A DNA stretch of 64,000 nt from Actinomyces sp. Marseille-P3109 (GTDB lineage Bacteria; Actinomycetota; Actinomycetes; Actinomycetales; Actinomycetaceae). How positions within the stretch are numbered: position 1 is the stretch's first letter; the number at the start of each line of letters is the position of its first letter. A model generated the notes under the pieces. It was not told the origin of the DNA. It ran no database searches and saw only the letters and a program-made list of their open reading frames with translations. The stretch is taken from contig NZ_OOHN01000008.1 in assembly GCF_900323545.1 (NCBI RefSeq), positions 1,107,144-1,171,143 of the forward strand, written 5' to 3'. Below are positions 1-8,722 of this stretch, in pieces. The translations under genes were made by a program, and so were the position numbers.

Positions 1-781
1 CGAGGTAGTCGCTGTATCGCCCCGAGCACCTGTAGGCGCCGATGGGGCTCTTGTCCCCGGCGGCGGTGGCGAGCGCCTGCCACGGCGCTGTGTCGAGGTC
101 GACGACGGCGGTGGCCACCTCGTCGATGAAGGCACGATCGTGGGTGGTGAACAGGACCGGTCCGGGCCATGACACCATCATCTGGCTCAGGTAGTCGCTG
201 CTACCGGCATCCAGGTGGTTGGTGGGTTCGTCGAGCACCAGCGCCTGACCGGATGAAAGGAGCAGGGCAGCAAGCTCCAGCCTTCCCCGTTGCCCCGGCG
301 ACAGGGAAGAGACAAGTCGGCCTGTGTCCACCTGCCCCAGTCCCAGCCCGGCAAGCGCCTCAGTCCGCCGAACCGGTAGGTTCCAGGCGTCGAGAGACTC
401 AAGCCGGGCCAGTAACGAGTCGTATTCCTCAGCGAGGGAGCCGGTGTCGACTCCGTCCTGGGCTATGGCCTCGCCCATGCGCTCGAAACGATCAAGCGCG
501 TCCAAGGTCTCAGCGCAGATGGCGTCGAGGTAGCCCTTGATCGACGTCGCAGTCGACTCCTCCGAGTCGGCCGCCGGCGGGCCATGCTGCTCGGGAAAGC
601 TAACAGCCCCATGGTCAGGGGTCAGCTCGCCGGTGGCCAGGCGCAGAAGCGTGGACTTCCCCGATCCGTTGGGACCGACGACGCAGACGCGTTCGCGGTC
701 GGAGACCGTGAGACTGATGTTCTCCAGCAGGGGATCAGAGGTGTAGGAGAAGCTGACGTGGGAGAAGCAGATCGCAGGCAT
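1..781 (-). CDS. ABC-F family ATPase (partial, C-terminus beyond window)
   Basis: ABC-F proteins are soluble twin-ATPase factors that act on the ribosome, in translation or antibiotic protection, rather than transporters. About 260 residues are visible. Walker A GPNGSGKS is at residues 36-43, a signature loop reads LSPGQRGRL, and Walker B reads LVLDEPTNHLD. The DEPTNHLD form is typical of ABC-F and there are no membrane segments. The ATG at 779-781 is preceded by AAGGACGAG. The gene is divergent from the DUF349 gene. The second ATPase domain is off the window, so the subfamily (housekeeping or resistance) cannot be told. Confidence 0.85.
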   Translation of the reverse strand, partial: MPAICFSHVSFSYTSDPLLENISLTVSDRERVCVVGPNGSGKSTLLRLATGELTPDHGAVSFPEQHGPPAADSEESTATSIKGYLDAICAETLDALDRFERMGEAIAQDGVDTGSLAEEYDSLLARLESLDAWNLPVRRTEALAGLGLGQVDTGRLVSSLSPGQRGRLELAALLLSSGQALVLDEPTNHLDAGSSDYLSQMMVSWPGPVLFTTHDRAFIDEVATAVVDLDTAPWQALATAAGDKSPIGAYRCSGRYSDYL

Positions 782-1107
782 GACTCGTCCTTGACATGAG
801 GCGGTGGGGGGCACAAGGGCGAGTCACGCGAGCATGCCTGGAGTTTATCAGTGTCTATCAGCACGGGCCGTTGACGAGGTCCGAGTCGATGCGTATGGCG
901 CAAGGTGAGCTCACAATCAGGCGGATTATCAACGACTCAACTGAAATCGATGGGGCCAGGGATGGTGGTTGCCGCCCGCAGGAACGTAGACTCTCGGCAC
1001 TGCCGTCCTCCGACGGCACCTCACCACCACCCGGCCTGACGGCCGGGCGCGAACGGAACGGAGCGGTCATCCTGCTCCCTCCCCGTCAACCCATGAAGGA
1101 GCATCCC
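782..1107. other. Intergenic region between divergent ABC-F and DUF349 genes
   Basis: No gene is supported in these 326 bases. A TAGACT hexamer at 986-991 is a plausible -10 for the rightward gene and would give a leader of about 110 nt. A 7-base inverted repeat (TGACTCG and CGAGTCA) lies just upstream of the ABC-F start. Two tetraloop hairpins sit in the putative leader and are listed separately. Confidence 0.5.
1001..1047 (+). promoter_or_regulatory. Two consecutive tetraloop hairpins in the DUF349 leader
   Basis: TGCCGTC and GACGGCA (1001-1018, loop CTCC) and CCCGGCC and GGCCGGG (1030-1047, loop TGAC) are perfect 7-bp stems. They lie about 60-110 bases before the GTG start. Neither is followed by a U run, so they look like leader structures rather than terminators. 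Their function is unknown. Confidence 0.4.
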
Positions 1108-2793
1108 GTGACCGAGCGGATCCAGCCCGACAACCGGCCTGACAACCAGCCCAACGCTGAGCAGGCCGACCAGCCGACCGGCCTTGACGAGTCGGCAGCG
1201 CAGACTCCGACGGAGCAGGCACCAACGGCCGACGCCTCCCCCACCGATCCCGCGGTTGAGGCCGTCGCGTCAACAGCGACCAACACCTCGCAGACGCAGG
1301 CCGACGTCGAGTCCTCCAAGGAGCCCGAGCCCGGCGAGCCTGCAGGCCAGTCCATCGAGCAGTCCACAGAGAAGTCCTCTGACGAGTCGGCGTCGCCCGC
1401 CTCCGAGGATCCCGCGCAGACCGAGCAGCCGGCCGAGACGGTTCAGGCCGCCGAGGCCGCCCAGGAGGACGCCACGCCGACTCCTGCCGAGGTTCCCGCC
1501 CCTGCAGCGGCACCTGCGGCGCCCGCCGAGCCCGCTGTCGACCCGCAGGAGGCGATGGACGCCGCCAAGTGGGGGCGCGTGGACGGCGAGGGACGGGTCT
1601 ATGTCCAGGACGGTGGAACCGAACGCGAGGTCGGTCAGTTCCCCGATGCTCCCATCGCCGAGGCGATGGCCTTCTACGTGCGCCGCTACCTGGACCTCAA
1701 GGCGACCATCGACCTGTTCGCCACTCGCCTTCCCCAGCTCAGCGTCCGCGAGATCGACTCGACCCTGTCCTCCATCTCTGAGTCTCTCACCGAGCCGGCC
1801 GCCGTGGGTGACCTGGAGGGGCTGCGAGCCCGCTTCGCCGCCCTCAAGACCGTGGCCGCCGAGCGCCGCGAGGCCGTGGCCGCCGAGCGCGCCGCCGCCA
1901 AGGAGCAGGCGCTCAAGGAGCGCACCGTGATCGTCGAGCGCGCCGAGGCCATCGCCGAGCAGGACCCGGCCCGCACGCAGTGGAAGAACTCCGGCGCCGA
2001 GCTGCGCGAGCTGCTCGAGTCCTGGAAGTCAGCGCAGCGGCGCGGCCCGCGCCTGGACCGCCCCACCGAGGACGGGCTGTGGAAGCGCTTCTCCCACGCC
2101 CGCACCACCTTCGACCGTCACCGTCGCCAGTTCTTCAGTGAGCTGGACGCCAAGCAGGCGCAGGTGCGGGCCGCCAAGGAGGCGCTCATCAAGCGTGCCG
2201 AGGAGATGCAGAACTCCACCGACTGGGCCGGTACCTCCGCGAAGTACCGCGACCTGCTGGCCGAGTGGAAGAAGGCCGGCCGCGCCTCCCGCAAGGAGGA
2301 CGACGCCCTGTGGGCCCGCTTCCGGGCCGCCCAGCAGGTCTTCTACGACGCCCGCCGCGCCAAGGACGAGGCCGTCGACGCCGAGTTCGCCGAGAACCTC
2401 AAGGTCAAGGAGGCGCTGGTGGCCAAGGCCGAAGCGCTCCTGCCCATCAAGGACATCAAGGCCGCCAAGAAGGCCCTGCGCCCCATTCAGGACGCCTGGG
2501 AGGAGGCCGGGCGGGTCCCCCGCGGTGCCGTGCGTCGCATCGAGGGCCGCATGCGCGCCGTCGAGGACGCGATCCGGGAGGCCGAGAACGCCGAGTGGCG
2601 CCGCACCGACCCGGAGACCAAGGCCCGCGCCGAGGGCCTGGCCGGTCAGCTCCAGGACGCGATCGCCGGTCTGGAGAAGGACCTGGCAGCCGCCCAGGCC
2701 GCCGGTGACGCCAAGAAGATCGCCGAGGCCGAGGCCGCGCTGACGGCCCGCCGTGCCTGGCTCGAGCAGGTGCTGCGCTCGGCCAAGGCGTGA
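1108..2793 (+). CDS. DUF349 repeat protein
   Basis: 561 residues. Residues 1-150 are a low-complexity, Ala/Pro/Glu/Thr-rich, acidic linker. From about 152 (AKWGRV) a soluble, strongly helical, charged region follows, with repeated blocks of the type W+..G...+....LW.RF (around WKSAQRRGPR, WKKAGRASRK and WEEAGRVPRG) that match DUF349 repeats. Proteins of this family are widespread in actinobacteria and their role is not settled. There is no signal peptide or membrane segment. The GTG at 1108 was chosen because AAGGAG lies 6 bases upstream and the region before it has no DUF349 similarity. It ends at a strong terminator shared with the convergent MerR gene. Confidence 0.85.
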   Translation: MTERIQPDNRPDNQPNAEQADQPTGLDESAAQTPTEQAPTADASPTDPAVEAVASTATNTSQTQADVESSKEPEPGEPAGQSIEQSTEKSSDESASPASEDPAQTEQPAETVQAAEAAQEDATPTPAEVPAPAAAPAAPAEPAVDPQEAMDAAKWGRVDGEGRVYVQDGGTEREVGQFPDAPIAEAMAFYVRRYLDLKATIDLFATRLPQLSVREIDSTLSSISESLTEPAAVGDLEGLRARFAALKTVAAERREAVAAERAAAKEQALKERTVIVERAEAIAEQDPARTQWKNSGAELRELLESWKSAQRRGPRLDRPTEDGLWKRFSHARTTFDRHRRQFFSELDAKQAQVRAAKEALIKRAEEMQNSTDWAGTSAKYRDLLAEWKKAGRASRKEDDALWARFRAAQQVFYDARRAKDEAVDAEFAENLKVKEALVAKAEALLPIKDIKAAKKALRPIQDAWEEAGRVPRGAVRRIEGRMRAVEDAIREAENAEWRRTDPETKARAEGLAGQLQDAIAGLEKDLAAAQAAGDAKKIAEAEAALTARRAWLEQVLRSAKA

Positions 2794-2837
2794 CCCGAGC
2801 ACGTTCCGCTCAGCTCTGAGGCTCAGGAGCAAGCACC

Positions 2838-2880
2838 TGAGGCGGGGCCGACACCACCCACCGGTGTCGGCCCCGCCTCA
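2838..2880. terminator. Bidirectional terminator between DUF349 and MerR genes
   Basis: A perfect 18-bp GC-rich stem (2838-2855 with 2863-2880) and a 7-base loop lie between the convergent stops at 2793 and 2915. There is no long U tract, which is common in high-GC actinobacteria. Confidence 0.85.
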
Positions 2881-2914
2881 TGTCTCGTCCTGGCGTCCAT
2901 CGTCGGGAGCTCTG

Positions 2915-3778
2915 CTACTCCCAGGTGGCGGTCGCGGGGTCCACTCCTTCAGACCTGGCGCCGGCGTCGATGACGTCCTTGAGCCAGGCCGCCAGCCCTG
3001 GCGCGCGTTTGTCGTAGTACCGGGCGTAACGCTCGTCCGCCACGTAGCCGCGGGCGATGAGCACCTGCTTAGAGGTGGAGACCTCGAACCACCGGTTGAA
3101 GTCCTTGCGGTGCCACCGCGCCAGGGCATTGGCCTCGGGGCTTCCCGGCTCGACGCCGCTGCGCATCGCTTTAGCCAGCGCGGTCTCCAGAGCGACAGTC
3201 TCCTCGTGCGCCCGTTCCCAGTCGGCGCGAGTCATCCGGGCCTTACGCCGGTAGGACTCTGCCCACTCCTCCGTGTCACCCCACTGAGCACGGGCCTCCT
3301 CAATATAGACAGGATCCCAGTCGGTCCCCCAGATCTCCGCCATCTCAGCCACAGAGATCCTCGCTCCCGACTGCTGTATATCCATCACCATGTCGATGGA
3401 GCTAAGCATCTGCTGCATGTGGGAGATCTGTCCTTGCAGCAGCTCACGCTGACGGCGCAGGTGCGTCATGGCGTCCGTATCCGGCTCATCAAGGACCATC
3501 TTGATATCGGCCAGGCTCATGCCGGTCTGCCGATAGACGAGAACCTGCTGAATACGCATGACGTCCGCTTCAGAGTAGAGGCGGTAGTTGGCGTCACTGC
3601 GCCGGCAGGGACGCACCAGACCGGTCTCGTCCCAGTGGTGCAGCGCCCTGACGCTGATGCCCAGGAGCGTTGAGACCTCGCCGACTGTCAGCGCGATATC
3701 CGCACCGTCTTCCATAGCATCATCCGCTGCGTCGAGCGCTCCGGCTCCGTCACGCTCCTGCCCGGAATCCGTCACCAT
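2915..3778 (-). CDS. MerR-family regulator with TipAS-like ligand domain
   Basis: 287 residues. A MerR winged helix-turn-helix spans about residues 31-98, with the motif ISVRALHHWDETGLVRP and then NYRLYSEADV. A dimerisation coiled coil (about 100-135) and a C-terminal domain (about 145-280) follow. The C-terminal domain has the WYxxSxxRKARMTR-like and RWHRKDFNRWFE segments typical of TipAS/SkgA antibiotic-recognition domains. In that family, thiopeptides or other drugs bind TipAS and activate transcription. The ATG at 3778 is preceded by AAGGAGG. No obvious drug pump is adjacent, so the target may be its own promoter or lie elsewhere. Confidence 0.85.
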   Translation of the reverse strand: MVTDSGQERDGAGALDAADDAMEDGADIALTVGEVSTLLGISVRALHHWDETGLVRPCRRSDANYRLYSEADVMRIQQVLVYRQTGMSLADIKMVLDEPDTDAMTHLRRQRELLQGQISHMQQMLSSIDMVMDIQQSGARISVAEMAEIWGTDWDPVYIEEARAQWGDTEEWAESYRRKARMTRADWERAHEETVALETALAKAMRSGVEPGSPEANALARWHRKDFNRWFEVSTSKQVLIARGYVADERYARYYDKRAPGLAAWLKDVIDAGARSEGVDPATATWE

Positions 3779-3948
3779 GCCTCCTTCCTCACAGCCCTTG
3801 CCTCAATGCGTCTTCACTGTGGCACCTATCGAGTACCTTGGCGCCTCCCCCTACGTGAGGGTCAAGTCCTCCTCGTTTCACAACGAGGTTTTCCACAGGT
3901 AGCCGGTTCGCTCTGGCACCGTAGACGAGGAGAGGCCCACCATGGCAT

Positions 3949-4584
3949 ATGGCTCGTTTCGTCCCGGTACCGGGTCACGCCGCTGTGGCCCACCTGTCCT
4001 CCCGCCCCCTCTCCCCTGTCCTGGGCACGCTTCCACCCCAGGACATGCAGGCACTGCGGTGCGCCGAGCTCGACTCCCGGCTGCTGGTCAGCGTCCTGGG
4101 AAACCTTCAACCCGTCGACCTCCTGCGCTCGGCGGAGGGTCGCCTTCGGGCCGTCATCGCTGCGCTGCCCCACCAGGGCGTGCTCCTGGCGAGCACGGCG
4201 CTGTGGGTGCATGTCGGCGGGCCGCCGCCCGAGACGCTGGAGGTCTGCCTACCCGGGGGCCGTCGGAGCCGGCTCCCCTACCTGGAGACCAGGCGTGGCA
4301 GGCTGCCCCGTTCCGACACCACTGTGATCAACGGCGTCACCTGCGCCACCATTGCCCGGGCCGCTGTTGACATCGCCCGCCTGGGGCCGCCGGTGGCCGC
4401 CGTCCGAGCCATCATGATCGCTCGCGACCACGGGATCAGCCGAGTCCGCCTGCTGTTGACGCTCAACCACTGCCGCGGGGCGGCCAGCCGGGGTTGCCCG
4501 CGGGCACAGCACATCATCGAGGAGGTCATGTCCGGCGCGCCGCCGCGAGCGGTCGCCCCGCCAGAGAACGACACGGATGGCTGA
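3949..4584 (+). CDS. Hypothetical protein, possible AbiEi-like orphan antitoxin
   Basis: 211 residues, soluble. The middle and end (a segment ALWVHVGGPPPETLEV, then RRGRLPRSDTTVINGVTCAT, then ARAAVDIARLGPPVAAVRAI) resemble the C-terminal half of actinobacterial AbiEi-type antitoxin-like proteins. An N-terminal winged helix is not evident and no AbiEii toxin lies next to it. GAGGAGAGG lies 14 bases before the ATG at 3949, which is long. Another ATG at 3942 has better spacing but opens a different frame without recognisable similarity. Converges with rel, with only 9 bases between the stops. The family assignment is tentative. Confidence 0.45.
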   Translation: MARFVPVPGHAAVAHLSSRPLSPVLGTLPPQDMQALRCAELDSRLLVSVLGNLQPVDLLRSAEGRLRAVIAALPHQGVLLASTALWVHVGGPPPETLEVCLPGGRRSRLPYLETRRGRLPRSDTTVINGVTCATIARAAVDIARLGPPVAAVRAIMIARDHGISRVRLLLTLNHCRGAASRGCPRAQHIIEEVMSGAPPRAVAPPENDTDG

Positions 4585-4593
4585 GCCCGGGCA

Positions 4594-6921
4594 TTAGTCG
4601 GAGCGCCGGGCCGTGGACAGGCTCCTGCGTGCCTCGAAGACGCCGTCGATGCGTCGCAGGGCCGCCAGCGTGTGGTCCAGGTGGCCGACCTCGGCCAGCT
4701 CGACGACGAACCGGCCGGTGACGACCCGGTCGCGGCTGGTGGCGATGTTGGCACTGACGAGGTTGACATGGCTGTCTGCGAGCGCCCGGGTGACGTCAGC
4801 GAGCAGGCCTCCGCGGTCGAGGGCCTCAACCTCCACCTGGACCAGGTAGGCGGACTGGGCGTGGTCCGCCCAGGAGACGGTGATGAGCCGCTCGGGCTCG
4901 CGTCGGAGCTGATGGACGTTCTGGCAGTCCGCCCGGTGTACCGAGACGCCCGAGCCCCTGGTGATGAAGCCGACGATAGGGTCGCCCGGCATGGGGGTGC
5001 AGCACCGTGCCAGTTTGACGTAGACGTCGCCCTCCTCCATGCCGGCGACGACGACTCCGGCGTCGGCGGTGCGCGGGCGTCGGTGCACCGTTGCCCGGGT
5101 GGGCAGGACGCCCTCCGCGAGAGTCTCCTCGGCGCCGTCCTCCCCGCCCATGGTGGCGACCAGGGTGTCGACGACATGCTGGGCAGAGACGTGCCCCTCC
5201 CCCACGGCTGCGTAGAGACCGTCGATGTCGACCTTGTCGAGGGTCTTGGCCACGTTCATGAGGGTCTCGTGGCTCATGAGACGCTGGATGGGCAGGTTCT
5301 GCTTGCGCAGAGTTCGGGCGATGGCGCCCTTGCCCTCCTCGATGGCCTCCTCGCGGCGCTCCTTGGAGAACCAGGAGCGGATCTTGTTGCGGGCACGAGT
5401 GGAGCCGACGAAGGTGAGCCAGTCGCGCGAGGGCCCGGCGTTGATGGCCTTGGAGGTGAAGACCTCCACGGTGTCGCCGTTCTCCAGGCGCGTGTCCAAG
5501 GGCACCAGGCGGCTGTTGACGCGCGCGCCCACCGTGCGGTGCCCGACCTCGGTGTGAACGGCGTAGGCGAAGTCCACCGGGGTCGCTCCCGCGGGAAGGG
5601 CCAGGACGTCGCCCTTGGGGGTGAAGACGTAGACCTGATCCCCGGCCATCTCGTAACGCAGGGCGTCGAGGAACTCCGAGGGGTCCTGGGTCTCCTTCTG
5701 CCAGTCGATGAGCTGACGCAGCCAGCTGATGTCTCCCTGGTCGGAGTCCCCGGGCCTGCCTCCCAGGGAACTGGGGCCTGAGGCGTTGGGGTCCTCCTTG
5801 TAGCGCCAGTGCGCCGCCACGCCGTACTCCGCCATGCGGTGCATCTCATGGGTGCGGATCTGGATCTCCACCGGCTTGCCGCCCGGCCCCACGACCGTGG
5901 TGTGCAGCGACTGGTAGAGGTTGAACTTGGGAACGGCGATGTAGTCCTTGAAGCGCCCACTCATGGGAGTCCAGCGCGAGTGCAGGGAGCCGAGTACCGC
6001 GTAGCAGTCCTGGACGGTGTCGACGATGACCCGCACCGCCACCAGGTCGTAGATGTCGTCGAAGTCCTTACCCCGCACGATCATCTTCTGGTAGATCGAG
6101 TAGTAGTGCTTGGGCCGGCCGGTGACGGCGCCCTTGATCTTGTTGATCCGCAGGTCCTCCTCGATCTGGAGGCGCACCTGGCGCAGGTACTCCTCGCGCG
6201 CCGGGGCCCGCTCGGCCACCATGTGCTCGATCTCCTCGTACACGCCCGGGTAGAGGGCCTTGAAGGAGCGGTCCTCCAGCTCCCACTTGATCGTGTTCAT
6301 TCCCAGGCGGTGGGCGAGCGGTGCGTAGATCTCCAGGGTCTCCTTGGCCTTGCGGGCGGCGTTCTCCGCGGAGACGTACTTCCAGGTGCGAGCGTTGTGG
6401 AGCCGGTCGCCGAGCTTGATGACCAGGACGCGGATGTCCTTGGACATCGCGATGATCATCTTGCGCACGGTCTCGGCCTGGGCGGCCTCACCGTACTGGA
6501 GCTTGTCGAGCTTGGTGACGCCGTCGACGAGCAGCGTGATCTCGTCACCGAAGTCGGCGCGCAGGCGGTCGAGGGTGTAGTCGGTGTCCTCCACGGTGTC
6601 GTGCAGGACGGCGGCGGCCAGGGTCTGGGCCGTCATGCCGAGCTCGGCCAGGATCGTGGCCACCGCCACCGGGTGAGTGATGTAGGGCTCCCCGGACTTG
6701 CGCCGTTGGCCGGCATGGGCCTTCTCAGCGACCTCGTAGGCGCGCACGATGAGGCTCGTGTCCGCTTTGGGGTGGTTGGCGCGCACCGCGCGCAGCAGCG
6801 GCTCAATGGCCGCCGGGGTGGAGTGTCCACGTGAGCCGAACCAGGCCAGACGGCTGCGCACGCGCGAGCCGGGGACAACACTGTCACCCGACGTGTCTGG
6901 GCTGCTCTTCGTCTCCGTCAT
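4594..6921 (-). CDS. relA: Bifunctional (p)ppGpp synthetase/hydrolase Rel
   Basis: 775 residues, the normal length for a long RelA/SpoT homologue. It makes and degrades the alarmone (p)ppGpp of the stringent response. The HD hydrolase domain is intact (ITHP around residue 81, HDTVED at 107-112). The synthetase domain carries RFKD, the RXKD form seen in bifunctional enzymes, and EIQIRT. TGS and ACT domains follow, with the ACT domain in the last 85 residues. The ATG at 6921 was chosen because the sequence before it is not conserved. There is no Shine-Dalgarno sequence; TATGAT lies 6 bases upstream, so a leaderless mRNA is likely. It lies downstream of apt, as in other actinobacteria. Confidence 0.97.
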   Translation of the reverse strand: MTETKSSPDTSGDSVVPGSRVRSRLAWFGSRGHSTPAAIEPLLRAVRANHPKADTSLIVRAYEVAEKAHAGQRRKSGEPYITHPVAVATILAELGMTAQTLAAAVLHDTVEDTDYTLDRLRADFGDEITLLVDGVTKLDKLQYGEAAQAETVRKMIIAMSKDIRVLVIKLGDRLHNARTWKYVSAENAARKAKETLEIYAPLAHRLGMNTIKWELEDRSFKALYPGVYEEIEHMVAERAPAREEYLRQVRLQIEEDLRINKIKGAVTGRPKHYYSIYQKMIVRGKDFDDIYDLVAVRVIVDTVQDCYAVLGSLHSRWTPMSGRFKDYIAVPKFNLYQSLHTTVVGPGGKPVEIQIRTHEMHRMAEYGVAAHWRYKEDPNASGPSSLGGRPGDSDQGDISWLRQLIDWQKETQDPSEFLDALRYEMAGDQVYVFTPKGDVLALPAGATPVDFAYAVHTEVGHRTVGARVNSRLVPLDTRLENGDTVEVFTSKAINAGPSRDWLTFVGSTRARNKIRSWFSKERREEAIEEGKGAIARTLRKQNLPIQRLMSHETLMNVAKTLDKVDIDGLYAAVGEGHVSAQHVVDTLVATMGGEDGAEETLAEGVLPTRATVHRRPRTADAGVVVAGMEEGDVYVKLARCCTPMPGDPIVGFITRGSGVSVHRADCQNVHQLRREPERLITVSWADHAQSAYLVQVEVEALDRGGLLADVTRALADSHVNLVSANIATSRDRVVTGRFVVELAEVGHLDHTLAALRRIDGVFEARRSLSTARRSD

Positions 6922-6927
6922 TGACGC

Positions 6928-6933
6928 ATCATA
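6928..6933 (-). promoter_or_regulatory. Putative leaderless -10 box of rel
   Basis: TATGAT on the minus strand is separated by six bases from the rel ATG. This places the expected transcription start on the A of the start codon. There is no ribosome-binding site in the interval. Confidence 0.6.
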
Positions 6934-6975
6934 TAGCGGCCTGCGCACCGAGGCCCATCGGCGCTGCCGACGAGT

Positions 6976-7012
6976 GTGCGGTGTCGCGTCCATCGTGAGC
7001 GCGACACCGCAC
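6976..7012 (-). terminator. Terminator after apt
   Basis: A perfect 13-bp stem (6976-6988 with 7000-7012), with an 11-base loop, lies between the apt stop and the rel promoter. It would separate rel transcription from the secDF-apt operon. Confidence 0.75.
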
Positions 7013-7064
7013 GGGAACCAGCAGACGATATCGGTTGAGGAACCGTGCGAAGACCGCTGTCCTG

Positions 7065-7622
7065 CTAGAAGATGACGACCGAGTCGACCTTGCGCCCACC
7101 CAGCTGGCGCCGACCGCCGAGTTCGGCCAGCTCCAGGAGCATGCAAATGGCCTCCACCGAGGCACCGGCCTGCTCAATGAGGCAGATGGAGGCCGCGGCG
7201 GTCCCTCCGGTGGCCAGGACGTCATCGATCACCAGGACGCGCGCGCCCTGCGCAACCGTCTCGGGGCGCAGCTCCATGCGGGCCGTGCCGTACTCCAGGG
7301 CGTAGTCCAAGCCGATGACCGGGCCGGGGAGCTTACCGCCCTTACGCACAGTGATCATGCCGATTCCGAGCCTGACGGCCAGGGGCGCCGCCAGGATGAA
7401 TCCGCGAGACTCCAGACCCGCCACGGCGTCGATCCGACCTCGGTAGTGGTCGGCGAGCCCGTCGATGAGCTCGGCGAAGGCCTGGCCGTCGGCCAGAAGA
7501 GGGGTGATGTCCCGGAAGAGGACCCCGGGCTCGGGGAAGTCGGGGATCTCTCGCAGGTGGCTCATGACCAGCCTGGTCAGAGACTCGGGAACCGTCTCGT
7601 AGTGGGCCACGGAGGTGGTCAT
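7065..7622 (-). CDS. apt: Adenine phosphoribosyltransferase
   Basis: 185 residues. It salvages adenine with PRPP to give AMP in the cytoplasm. The PRPP-binding loop [13 protein letters not shown] is near residues 128-140, and the N-terminal segment [16 protein letters not shown] and the flexible-loop region are typical of Apt. The start overlaps the secF stop by 4 bases (ATGA), so the gene is translationally coupled to secD-secF. The secDF-apt-rel order is common in actinobacteria. Confidence 0.95.
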   Translation of the reverse strand: MTTSVAHYETVPESLTRLVMSHLREIPDFPEPGVLFRDITPLLADGQAFAELIDGLADHYRGRIDAVAGLESRGFILAAPLAVRLGIGMITVRKGGKLPGPVIGLDYALEYGTARMELRPETVAQGARVLVIDDVLATGGTAAASICLIEQAGASVEAICMLLELAELGGRRQLGGRKVDSVVIF

Positions 7623-8722
7623 CTGCGCTTCTTCTTCCTCTTGGGCTGAGCCGCCACACCGAGGTGGTGGCCAGGGGTGACGGGTGAGGCGGCTGGGGCC
7701 GCATCGATCTTAGCCAGCTCCTCGACGTCGTCGCCGGCCTCCTCACGGCGCTGCTGTCGAGCCGCGTCCACCTTGGCGTTGTGCTCCTTGATGCGCTTCT
7801 CGCGTGAGCGCAGATCCACCAGAAGGGGGGTGGCCAGGAAGATCGAGGACAGGGTGCCCGCGATCATGCCGATGAACAGGGTCAGGGCGATGTCGCGCAG
7901 CGTCCCGGCCCCCAGGATGAAGGCGCCGACGACCAGGAGCGAGGCGACCGGGAGCACGCCGACCACAGAGGTGTTGATCGAGCGGATGAAGGTCTGGTTG
8001 ACCGCCAGGTTCGCCAGCTCCGCGTAGGTGGAGCGGCTCTGGGCCTCGAAGCCTTCGGTGTTCTCCCGAATCTTGTCGAAGACCACCACCGTGTCATAGA
8101 GGGAGTACCCCAGGATCGTCAGTACACCGATGATCGTGGCCGGGGTGACCTCGAAACCGGATAGGGCGTAGATGCCCACGGTGACGACGATGTCATGGCA
8201 CAGGGCCAGCAGCGCCGCCGCCGCCATCTTCCAGGTTCGGAAGTACGCCCAGATGAGCAGTCCGACGAAGATGAAGAACAGGACCAGTCCTCGGGCCGCC
8301 TTCTTGGTCACGTCGGAGGACCAGGTCGGCCCCACGGTCGTGGCCGAGACGTTGGAGATGTCGGTCTTGTAGGCGTTGGCGAGCTTGCCCGCCAGGGAGT
8401 CGAGGCGATCCTTGCTCAGCTCGCTGGTCTGAACGCGCACCGAGGACGATCCCATGGTCGTCACCGACGAGCCGGCGGTCAGGTCCTCTTTGGACAGGAC
8501 ATCGTTGCCGGGACGCTCCGAGGGCGAGGACAGGCCCACCACGGTGATCTCCGAGCCGCCCTTGAAGTCGATTCCCGGGGTCAGCCCCACGGTGGCCAGG
8601 AGCGTGGCCGAGCCGGCGATGACGACGACGGCGATGAGGTACCAGATCCGTCGCTTACCCACGAAGGGGATGGACGTCTTGGCCGAGTAGAGCTCGTTAC
8701 CGAGCGTGGCGAGAGACTTCAC
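7619..8722 (-). CDS. secF: Protein translocase subunit SecF
   Basis: 367 residues. SecF works with SecD and SecYEG in the cytoplasmic membrane, using proton motive force to pull exported proteins through. Six membrane segments are expected. The first (WYLIAVVVIAGSATLLA) is followed by GIDFKGGSEI, the conserved SecF periplasmic entry motif, and later segments include GFEVTPATIIGVLTILGYSLYDTVVVFDK cut by conserved polar residues. The C-terminal tail is long, charged and Lys/Arg-rich. The GTG start at 8722 overlaps the secD stop by 4 bases. Confidence 0.96.
   Translation of the reverse strand: MKSLATLGNELYSAKTSIPFVGKRRIWYLIAVVVIAGSATLLATVGLTPGIDFKGGSEITVVGLSSPSERPGNDVLSKEDLTAGSSVTTMGSSSVRVQTSELSKDRLDSLAGKLANAYKTDISNVSATTVGPTWSSDVTKKAARGLVLFFIFVGLLIWAYFRTWKMAAAALLALCHDIVVTVGIYALSGFEVTPATIIGVLTILGYSLYDTVVVFDKIRENTEGFEAQSRSTYAELANLAVNQTFIRSINTSVVGVLPVASLLVVGAFILGAGTLRDIALTLFIGMIAGTLSSIFLATPLLVDLRSREKRIKEHNAKVDAARQQRREEAGDDVEELAKIDAAPAASPVTPGHHLGVAAQPKRKKKRR

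Noticed and set aside
2029..2832. Long antisense reading frames opposite DUF349, rel, secD, dxs, lpdA, glnA and others
   Set aside because: They are the expected by-product of high GC codon use. They are Arg/Pro/Gly/Val-rich, lack ribosome sites and mirror well-recognised proteins.
3942..4370. Alternative 142-codon frame starting at ATG 3942
   Set aside because: It has better ribosome-site spacing, but its sequence is Arg/Pro-rich noise, whereas the frame from 3949 shows family-like segments.
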